A stretch of DNA of 64,000 bases from an uncultured Lachnospiraceae bacterium (lineage in GTDB: Bacteria > Bacillota > Clostridia > Lachnospirales > Lachnospiraceae). The stretch spans positions 66,069 to 130,068 of the forward strand of contig CAJTXP010000008.1 in NCBI GenBank assembly GCA_910583615.1, read 5' to 3'. The notes under the pieces were generated by a model, which saw nothing but the letters and a program-made list of their open reading frames with translations, was not told where the DNA came from and searched no databases. Of this stretch, positions 52,826 through 60,800 are shown one piece after another (position 1 is the first letter of the stretch; the number at the start of each line of letters is the position of its first letter). The position numbers and the translations under genes are program-made.

Positions 52826-53515
52826 CTATCTGCGCAGCCGCTCCATCAGAATCGCCAGCGTCACCTTAATCATATAATAAACCGACCGGAGCCCCCCGAT
52901 CGAAGACGTCCCTTCTTTCCGCTCTTTCATCACCACCGGCATCTCCATCACTTTCTTACCCATGCGAAGGATTGCCATCACGCTTTCCGGCTCTGGATAA
53001 TCCTTCGGATAACTGCCTGCGTAGATCCGCATTACATCCCGGTTCACCATCCGCATGCCGGACGTGGGATCTGTTACCCTTCTCCCGGTCAGAAGCCGGA
53101 TCAGAGCGGAAAAATACCGGATACCAACTCTTCGGATTCCGGAAGACTGAAAACCTTCTTTTTCTATAAAACGGGAGCCGATGACCATGTCGCTGCCCGA
53201 CTCCGACAGTTTCTGCGCCATCTGCTCCAGATAAGCGGCGTCGTGCTGTCCGTCTCCGTCAAACTGGACCGCCACATCATAACCATTCTGACAGGCGTAG
53301 ATATAACCGGTCTGCACGGCCCCGCCGATGCCCAGATTCACGGACAGATTCACATGGTTCAGATCATACTTTCGGCAGACATCCGGCGTCTCATCGGTGG
53401 AACAGTCATTGATCACCACATAATCGAAATCCGGCGCATGTATCTTAATATCATCCACCGCTTTTTTGATGCTCCCGCACTCGTTATAAGCGGGGATGAT
53501 CACGAGCTTTTTCAT
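52826..53515 (-). CDS. GT2 glycosyltransferase, dolichyl-phosphate mannosyltransferase-like
   Basis: 229 residues, cytoplasmic GT-A enzyme without C-terminal helices. VIIPAYNECGSIKKAV, VVINDCSTDETPDV, NLGIGGAVQTGYIYA and VQFDGDGQHDAAYL (the DxD-type metal site) are characteristic of the DPM1-like GT2 proteins found with DUF2304. Start at 53515 with GGAGGA five bases upstream. First gene of the DUF2304-GtrB-GT-C-acyltransferase chain; a candidate -10 box TACAAT lies about 33 bases upstream. Confidence 0.9.
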   Translation of the reverse strand: MKKLVIIPAYNECGSIKKAVDDIKIHAPDFDYVVINDCSTDETPDVCRKYDLNHVNLSVNLGIGGAVQTGYIYACQNGYDVAVQFDGDGQHDAAYLEQMAQKLSESGSDMVIGSRFIEKEGFQSSGIRRVGIRYFSALIRLLTGRRVTDPTSGMRMVNRDVMRIYAGSYPKDYPEPESVMAILRMGKKVMEMPVVMKERKEGTSSIGGLRSVYYMIKVTLAILMERLRR

Positions 53516-53614
53516 ATCTCCTCCTGTTGACGAAAACCGTCGTACGATGCTCTATTGTACCACATCTCAGAAAATATTGCTACTTTTTTACATATAAACG
53601 GCACTGAACACCGG

Positions 53615-54355
53615 TTATATAAACTGTACCAGCACCCGCACGATCCGGCACAGATCCGTAAACCACGCAAAAGGCACATGGTTCTCCCGAAGCGCCCGGT
53701 GTCCTTCTCTCAAAGACTGCAGATAGGCGCCAATACTGCCGCTGCTCGTCCCTCCATAGGACATATAGATCAGTATCTCCGGAAGATAGGAAAGCCTTAC
53801 CTGTTTCCGGTATAAAATGCGCACCATGAATTCATAATCCGCCGCAATCCGGTAATCGGTCCGATAAAGACCGAACCGGTCGTATACTTCCTTTCTCAGA
53901 TACAGGGTGGGATGTCCCGGAAGCCATCCACTCCGGATCGAACCCTGTCCCTGATGCCAGCGGCGCACAATCCGTTCTCCGTCCATATAATAAAGGTCCC
54001 CGTGGACTCCGTCCGTCCCTTCTGCTTCCATCGCCTGTACCATCCGGGTGATCACATTATTGTCCGCATACCGGTCAAAGCAGCACCCGATGATCTCTCC
54101 GGACGCCAGACGGATCCCCTTGTTAAGCGCATCATAAATGCCGCCGTCCGGCTCGGAGATCCACCGGACCCGGCCCGGCATCCGCTTTTCCATCCCCCGG
54201 ATCAGCTCCAGCGTCCCGTCCGTGGACCCGCCGTCCACGATGATATATTCCAGATTTCCATAATCCTGCCGGGCAACCTGGTCCATGACGCGTTCCAGGT
54301 TGGCGGCATCGTTATACGTTGTCGTAATCACCGACACCTTTGGTAATGTACTCAT
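53615..54355 (-). CDS. GT2 glycosyltransferase (WcaA-like)
   Basis: 246 residues. VSVITTTYNDAANLERVM, YIIVDGGSTDGTLELI, ISEPDGGIYDALNKGI, then GDLYYMDGERI with the acidic site, and HPTLYLRKEVYDRFG. It is a soluble family 2 transferase of the type that builds O-antigen or exopolysaccharide repeat units. It starts directly at the base after the GT4 gene ends, so the two are coupled. Specific sugar unknown. Confidence 0.9.
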   Translation of the reverse strand: MSTLPKVSVITTTYNDAANLERVMDQVARQDYGNLEYIIVDGGSTDGTLELIRGMEKRMPGRVRWISEPDGGIYDALNKGIRLASGEIIGCCFDRYADNNVITRMVQAMEAEGTDGVHGDLYYMDGERIVRRWHQGQGSIRSGWLPGHPTLYLRKEVYDRFGLYRTDYRIAADYEFMVRILYRKQVRLSYLPEILIYMSYGGTSSGSIGAYLQSLREGHRALRENHVPFAWFTDLCRIVRVLVQFI

Positions 54356-55570
54356 CTATTCTCCCCGGCCTGCCAGTTCATGATACAGTTCTGCATACTC
54401 CTGAAAACGGCCGTATTTCTCATATTGTTCTGCTCTCTTCAAACAGGCTTCCCGGCTCTTCGGAGCTTCCTTTTCCTGAAGAACTGCCCGAAGAAGTCCT
54501 TCTGCGTCACCCTTTTGCACGATGCGCCCGCAGCTTTCGTCAAGGCTCTCCGGGCTTCCTCCAGTGTCAAAGGTGATGACCGGCGTCCCGCAGGAAAGCG
54601 CCTCAAGGTTGGTCGTTGGAAAATTATCCTCCAGCGTGGCGTTAACAAACACGTCCGCCATGGAATAGTATTCCGCCAGCTCCCGGACCGAAGAGGTCCG
54701 CTCCAGCCCGAGGACATTCCCCGGAAGCCCCCGGATCTGTTTTCCGGACAGTCCGATCAGGATCATCCGGCAGTCCTCAGGAAGCCTCCTGGACAGACCG
54801 ATCAGGTACGGAAGCCCTTTCCGGCGTTCCCACACGTTCGCCACGCCCAGGATCACGAACTTTCCCTGCAGGCCCAGCGTCTCCCTGAGCCTGCTTTTCG
54901 TCGGCCGGAACGCCTCCCGGTCGATTCCGTTGGGAATGACCTTTACGGGATACTCTTTCAGAAAGGACTGTTCCACCTCCGCTTTCAGCCATCCGGACGG
55001 CACCGCCAGCACCAGACCCGACACGCCGGTAAACGCAGCCTTCTTCCTTATATAGTTCCTTTCTGTCCGGTTTTTAAACAACGCATAGGGATATGTTTTT
55101 CGATATTCCCTGCACGCTCTGCAGCCGCTCTTCCATCCGTCACAGTTGTTATAGTCATAAAAAGCGCAGTGTCCGGTATAGGCCCAGCAGTCATGCAGCG
55201 TCCATACGACCGGTTTTCCTGCCTCCTTCAGATATGCGAACAGAAGTTCTGTCTGCAGGATAAAACCATGAATATTGTGCAGATGGATCACATCCGGATC
55301 CCACTCCCGGATTTTCCGGATCAGCTTTCTGGTCTGCCCTGCGGAGGCAAAACCATGCTCTCCTTTCAAAAAGGTGGAGAGTACATGCAGCGCCATGTCC
55401 GGCGCCGACCCGAAGCGGTACGCACGGATCCCTTCCGGCGCTTTCCGGCGGCCGTAGGCTATGAGGGGCACGTCCCCGTTTCTCTCCAGTGTATGATAGA
55501 TGTCCACCATGATCCGGCCTACGCTGCCGCTGCCGCATACGGTGCTGATCTGCAAAACTTTTATACCCAT
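54356..55570 (-). CDS. GT4 glycosyltransferase
   Basis: 404 residues, GT-B fold. N-terminal domain with VLQISTVCGSGSVGRIMVD, then WDPDVIHLHNIHGFIL and WTLHDCWAYTGHC; C-terminal domain with IPNGIDREAFRP, ILGVANVWERRKGL, SMADVFVNATLEDNFPTTNLEALSCGTPVI and ETGGSPE-type TGGSPESLDESCG. The EX7E motif is in the LEDNFPTTNLE stretch. It resembles colanic-acid WcaC-like enzymes. AAAGGAAC precedes the ATG. First gene of a GT4-GT2 pair. Confidence 0.92.
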   Translation of the reverse strand: MGIKVLQISTVCGSGSVGRIMVDIYHTLERNGDVPLIAYGRRKAPEGIRAYRFGSAPDMALHVLSTFLKGEHGFASAGQTRKLIRKIREWDPDVIHLHNIHGFILQTELLFAYLKEAGKPVVWTLHDCWAYTGHCAFYDYNNCDGWKSGCRACREYRKTYPYALFKNRTERNYIRKKAAFTGVSGLVLAVPSGWLKAEVEQSFLKEYPVKVIPNGIDREAFRPTKSRLRETLGLQGKFVILGVANVWERRKGLPYLIGLSRRLPEDCRMILIGLSGKQIRGLPGNVLGLERTSSVRELAEYYSMADVFVNATLEDNFPTTNLEALSCGTPVITFDTGGSPESLDESCGRIVQKGDAEGLLRAVLQEKEAPKSREACLKRAEQYEKYGRFQEYAELYHELAGRGE

Positions 55571-55632
55571 ATGGTTCCTTTACGTGTTTGTATGGTCTAT
55601 TTGCCGCTCATCGGTTATGCTGCCGGGGAACG

Positions 55633-55810
55633 CCTCCTGCGGAAGGGAACTCTCCCTGCAGACCCGGGGCAACGCTCCGCCAGGCTAACCGATAACTGCG
55701 ACTAAGGCGCTCCGGAGAGCCGTCGCGCCAAGTCTCCGTAATCGGTGGATCCCGCCGGAACGAAAAGCGCCCCCAAAGGGCCTGCAGGGAGAGTTCCCTT
55801 CCGCAGGAGG
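55633..55810. repeat. Palindromic element with 29-bp perfect inverted repeats
   Basis: The arms 55633-55661 and 55782-55810 are perfect inverted repeats (CCTCCTGCGGAAGGGAACTC begins the left arm). The 120 bp between them fold further, with arms GGCGC and GCGCC followed by TTAGT on the minus strand, as in the inner element at 6591-6754. It fills most of the 408-base gap between the GT4 gene and the divergent fucosyltransferase-like gene; besides this I see nothing clear there. Confidence 0.85.
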
Positions 55811-55978
55811 CTGATTCCGGCGAAATCCACAGACGGCGATCTGTCCGCACCAGATACGCTGTATTTGATATATCTGCGTTGCCTGTATCTTTTTTCTATG
55901 TTATACTTGGAACTGTTGACCTGCATGGTCAGATGCTGGTCAGACAGATTCACTATATAGTATAAGCGAGGTATTTCA

Positions 55979-56761
55979 ATGATAATCATACAACCTTCCG
56001 GCGGTTTATGCAATAGAATGCGCGTCATTAATTCCGGATGGAGGCTTGCCCGGGAACGTCAGGAGAAGCTTCTCATACTCTGGAACTGCAATCCGGAGCT
56101 GAACTGCCCGTTTAACGCACTGTTTCAGCCGGTAACGGAATTCCGGGTCAAAAGCATTCATTCTGTAGCGGATCCGCGCAAGCTGTTTTATCAGAAAACA
56201 GCCCGCAGTTATCTGACCAATGAAGAACTGCTCGCGCACAGAGAGCCGGATGGGGTCCTGAATCGGGACTATGCATCCGGCCTTATGAGCAATATTTATA
56301 TATTTACATGGGAATGGTTTTATCCTTCTGAAGACTATCATCTGTTTGTGCCGACAGAGGCGCTTAAGGCACGGATCAATGAAATGACCGCCCGGTTCGG
56401 ACGGTCCTGCGTGGGTGTGCATATCCGGAGAACGGACAATCAGCCTGCCATCGGAAAGAGTTCTACCGATGCATTTCTGGAATCCATGAACAGAGAGCTC
56501 CTGGCGGATCCGGACACCATGTTTTATCTGGCTACCGATGATATGGAAGAAGAAAAACGTCTTCGCGAAGTCTTCCCTGACCGGATTCTGTCCAATCAGA
56601 ACCGGTGCCTGCGGCGGGACAGCCGGGAAGGGATACAGGATGCACTGCTGGATCTCTACAGTCTTGCATCCACCCGGAAGATCATCGGCAGTTATTTCAG
56701 TTCCTTTACGGATATCGCCGCAGACATGCATAAAATTCCTCTGGTCATTGCCGGAGAGTAG
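55979..56761 (+). CDS. GT-B glycosyltransferase, O-fucosyltransferase/NodZ-like
   Basis: 260 residues. The N-terminal IQPSGGLCNRMRVINSG (residues 4-20) is the GGxGN-type start of fucosyltransferase families, and CVGVHIRRTDN (about 142-152) is the HxRRxD motif that binds GDP-fucose in GT11/GT23/GT65-like enzymes; FYLATDD and GSYFSSFTDIA follow. It likely transfers fucose or a related sugar to a surface glycan. It is transcribed alone, divergent from the GT4 gene. GAGGT lies six bases before the ATG. Confidence 0.75.
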   Translation: MIIIQPSGGLCNRMRVINSGWRLARERQEKLLILWNCNPELNCPFNALFQPVTEFRVKSIHSVADPRKLFYQKTARSYLTNEELLAHREPDGVLNRDYASGLMSNIYIFTWEWFYPSEDYHLFVPTEALKARINEMTARFGRSCVGVHIRRTDNQPAIGKSSTDAFLESMNRELLADPDTMFYLATDDMEEEKRLREVFPDRILSNQNRCLRRDSREGIQDALLDLYSLASTRKIIGSYFSSFTDIAADMHKIPLVIAGE

Positions 56762-56811
56762 TTCCGACTTTACGGCGCCGGAAAACGAAGACGGATCGTC
56801 ATTTAGGATTT

Positions 56812-57798
56812 CTACGCCCGTCTGGTATAGAATTTTTTCTCTTTCTCCTGTTCTGCCAGCTCCGGCATGTATGCAGCCGCACGGTATGCGGCATATCCGC
56901 TGGTACTTCCAAGAGAAGGTGCTGACGGGACAGAATCGTCAGATGTTTCTTCCTGCCCGGAAACCCGGATCTCCATCGCCTTTTCATCCATCATGCCTGC
57001 GGCAATCATAAATTTGGCAATCTGCTCTGCCGTCATCTCTCTTCCCGTCATCATTTCAGCGGCAATGGACTCCTCGATCTGCTCTTCCTCCTGTCTTCTT
57101 TCCTCCACAAGCTCCTTCACCTTTTCTTCCTCAATCATCTGCCTTCTTATGGCTTCCTTCTGTGCAGCTTCCTGCCGGATCTTCTCTTCCATTTTCTTCT
57201 TTCTGTATGCCTCCTCTCTCCGCTTCTTCTCCGCCTTTTTCTTTTTTATTTTCTCATCTTCCTTTTTCCTGTTTTTTTTATATGTCTCCAGACGCTTCTT
57301 ATCCAGTTCTTTCTGCCATGGCTTCCGCAGAACGACAGACGCCGTCTTCTTCTCCACCTTCTTCATCTGCATCAGGCGGATCATCATATATTCCGCATCT
57401 TCTTTCCTCATATCTGCAGATATTTCGGCCAGCTTTTCTGTTTTCACACGCTCTGCGTCATCCCTGGTCCGGCTTCTTTTCAGGCGTTCTTCATACTCCT
57501 CCTGCTCCCTTTCCAGCGCCACGACTTTTCCATAAAGCTGCGGATCATGTTTTTTCAGATAATCTTTTTCCGTACCGCTCAATCTGGCGCCTGACAGCAG
57601 TTTTGCACGTAATCCGGCAATCTTTTCCTGAACCACCGTTTCTTCACTGCTCTTTCGTCCGCCGTTCAGAGCCTTTGCAAAAGATGCATTCAGATCGATC
57701 TTATCCGTCCAGGCCAGGTCGCCGGATGTCTTCATCTTCACATAGCTCTTCATCTTTTTCTGCTTCAGATACTGATATGCGTTGCTGTACAATTCCAT
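56812..57798 (-). CDS. Highly charged coiled-coil protein
   Basis: 328 residues, no family recognised. No signal peptide or membrane segment. The middle (about 85-240) is almost only Lys, Glu, Arg, Gln and Met and is clearly coiled coil; the run KKEDEKIKKKKAEKKRREEA shows its character. Before it are STEKDYLKKHDPQLYGK, and after it a small helical motif (EMTAEQIAKFMIAAGMM). It lies 101 bases downstream of the giant DUF4132-like gene on the same strand and may be part of the same unit. Probably a structural or adaptor protein in the cytoplasm; function unknown. Confidence 0.65.
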   Translation of the reverse strand: MELYSNAYQYLKQKKMKSYVKMKTSGDLAWTDKIDLNASFAKALNGGRKSSEETVVQEKIAGLRAKLLSGARLSGTEKDYLKKHDPQLYGKVVALEREQEEYEERLKRSRTRDDAERVKTEKLAEISADMRKEDAEYMMIRLMQMKKVEKKTASVVLRKPWQKELDKKRLETYKKNRKKEDEKIKKKKAEKKRREEAYRKKKMEEKIRQEAAQKEAIRRQMIEEEKVKELVEERRQEEEQIEESIAAEMMTGREMTAEQIAKFMIAAGMMDEKAMEIRVSGQEETSDDSVPSAPSLGSTSGYAAYRAAAYMPELAEQEKEKKFYTRRA

Positions 57799-57899
57799 AT
57801 AGCCAGGTCACCTCCCCTGCCGCGCTGCTCTGTAAATCATTTCCTTATATAGAAATATGTCGACCGCAGCAGCGGCAGAGATAAGCGGATCTGAAAATT

Positions 57900-60800
57900 C
57901 TACCGGATCTGGCTTAAGATGGACGGGTCCTTGATCTTTTTATCCTCCGCCAGCAGTACGATCTTGGACATGATCTCCGCGGTCTTCGGGTCCTCGTCCA
58001 CAAAGGGAAGGAAGATCCTGCCCCGTTTCTGGCTGTGAACCGGCAGAATATGCAGCATGACGCCTCCCTCCTGATGGACGACGCCGCTTCCCAGATGGAC
58101 GTTGTAGGAAGCCCTGGTCCCCTGTATGACGGCATGGCTGTCCGTCAGCGTCACATTGGCAAAACCGAACAGGGACAGGTTGAGTTCCACGATGGCATGG
58201 CGCATCTCTATGGTAGAGTGGCTGGTCTCCGGATCCACACCGCCCGCATGGGCCACGCTCACCGCCAGATCCACATCCCGCATGACCTCGCTGTAGATCA
58301 GCTCCGGCACTTCCTGGATGGTCAGCGCCTCAAAGGTCTTCCGGTTGAAAAATTCCACCCACTCCAGCGTGGGAGCCTCCACGTCGCTGGGCGAAAACCA
58401 GTCTGCCAGCGCATAGATGCGTGCGACAATATTTTCCTTATAGTAGACCTTCTGCAGCCCTTCCTCGTAATCCGCCACCCAGCGGCGCCCCTTCAGGCAG
58501 CCCACGGTCCTCTGGGGCTGGATCTGATTGCCGGCGAACATCCGGGACGCCTTCTGTCCCAACTCCTCGGGAAGCTTTACGTACAGTTCCCGGAACACCT
58601 GCTTAAAGGGCTGGCGGACCCGGTGATCGAACAGATATTTCTGATACGCATGCCACGTACCGGACTGATACAGGTGGAACGGGTGGGCGATCTGAAGCTC
58701 TTCTCCCGGCTCCACGGAATGCGCTTCTCCCTGCAGCGGTTCCAGAAGAAGCGTCCCATCCGGCCAAAGCTTCAGGAAACCGCTCCGTTCTCCCGAGAGG
58801 AACACCAGCGGGCTTATGATCGCGCACACCACCGGATTGCCAAGAAGCGCGGAAAGCTCCAGGCCCTGGAACCGGGCGCCGTTTTCCATGGATTCTTCCA
58901 TCATCTTCCGGGTCCTTGCATACTGTTCCTTCAGATTTTTGTGCGCCTCCTTCAGCTTCTGCACATGCGGATGCTTTCCGAGCCTGGAGGGTACGCTTTT
59001 CAGCTCCTTCTCCTCCTTCCGGCACCGGACGGCGCTCTTTCCTTCCTCATCCACGCACAGGCAGACCTCCACATCCTCCACGGCCGTCCATTCCATGAGC
59101 GGCTTCATGGCCTCGATCAGCCGCGCCTCCATGGTCAACTTCAGCCGCGTCACGTCCGTATAACCTGCCCGGACGCTCAAATTCACCAGAGCGATATCCG
59201 CCGCCTTGCCTTCGTTCGTCCGCCGCTGGGCACCGAACTGCCGGCTTTCCTTCCGGAATTTCTCGATAAACTGGTAGCGCTCCAGCATATCCTGCTCCCG
59301 GTCTTTCCGGAAGGGCGCCAGGCCATAGCTCATAAGCAGGTCTTTATTTCTCTTCGCCGTAATCTCCTGCGCTACCTCGGAAAGCGAAACCTTTCCTCTG
59401 GCCGCATCCGCGTATTTTCTGGCGCGGGAATGCTTCTGGCCGTCCGAGATGTATTTTGCCGCCTCGTACAGCCTGTTGAAGTTTTCCTCGCCCAGCTGGC
59501 CGTACGCCTCCTCAAACCACGCCACGTCAAAGGCGCCGTCCTGCAGTTCCTCCGGCGTCAGCGGCGTATAGCGGGCGATGACCGCTTTCTTCTGGTCGTC
59601 AAACCGCTCGTTCATATGGGCCATGAAATAATAACAGCCGCTCTTTAAGCCTTCCCAGCCCAGATATTCCTGAATGATGTTGATCCACTGAGGCGCGTAC
59701 ATGGCGGTTTCCACAAACCGGTCCGGCGGGATCCTGGTCCCCTTCACCGCCGCTTTAAGATCCGCCCCGGTCTCCTGAGGCAGCGGATAACAGACCCTCA
59801 GGAGGCTGCAGAGCACAAACCGTTTGGTACGCTGCCCATTGCCGTACTGCCAGAAATAATAGGAATCCCTGCTCAGCTTGTCCTTTCCCAGCGCCATCAG
59901 AATCCGGACCAGATAATCCACGCCGCGGATGTAAGTGACGCCCCGCATATCCCAGGAAAATTCCGTCTCCGCCTCGCCTCTTCGGAGCTCCGTATCCACC
60001 AGCACCGGCACGATCTTCTCATACAGCCTGCGGATCAGCGCCCCAATCCACGTATCCTCCGCAAAATACGCCTCTCCTGTCCCGTAGATCTCCTTCGTCA
60101 GCTGATCTCCGAAGAACAGATTCATAATCCGGCCGTTCAGAGGCTTGACCCCCTCGCACTTCGTCACATGGCAGAGCACTGCCAGCGTGTCCTCGCGGGC
60201 AAAATACTCCATGACCGCCTTGATCAGGCTGTCCTCCGTAATCAGCCCCATATGGAAGGCCTTCAGAAACCAGTATGGCCGGATTCCGGTCATGGTCTCG
60301 TCCTGCTGTCCGTAACCGCCTCTGGGCGCTATGAAATCCCGCCGCTTCCGGCCTTCCCGGCAGCGGATTTCGAATCTCCAGGCAAGGGCAAAGGCTCTGG
60401 TAAATTCCTCGTCCGTCTCCCAGTACTTAAGCCCTTCCATATACCGGTTGAACAGCGGAAGCTCGCAGATCAGCCTTGTGACATCGTTGATGCGTCCGTT
60501 CCATCCGGGCGTCTGGTATTTCAGCTGCTTGTTCCCGGAACTGATATGGGGAAGCAGCGCGGACACCACCTGCATTCCGGTCTCGAAGAGCATTTTTTTA
60601 TCCAGATACTGACGATGGTAGACCGTCCGCAGCGTTCCGGCCTGATTCGGATAAGACAGTCCGGGCGCCTTTCCCGTGAGCGGCATCTGTCCGAAAATCC
60701 GCTCGTAGAAAGGCCTGGCCGCCTTCAGCGCGTCCGCGCTGTATCCCAGCATGACCGCTTCCAGAACGATCATGGTACGGTAATCTTTGATCTCTTCCTC

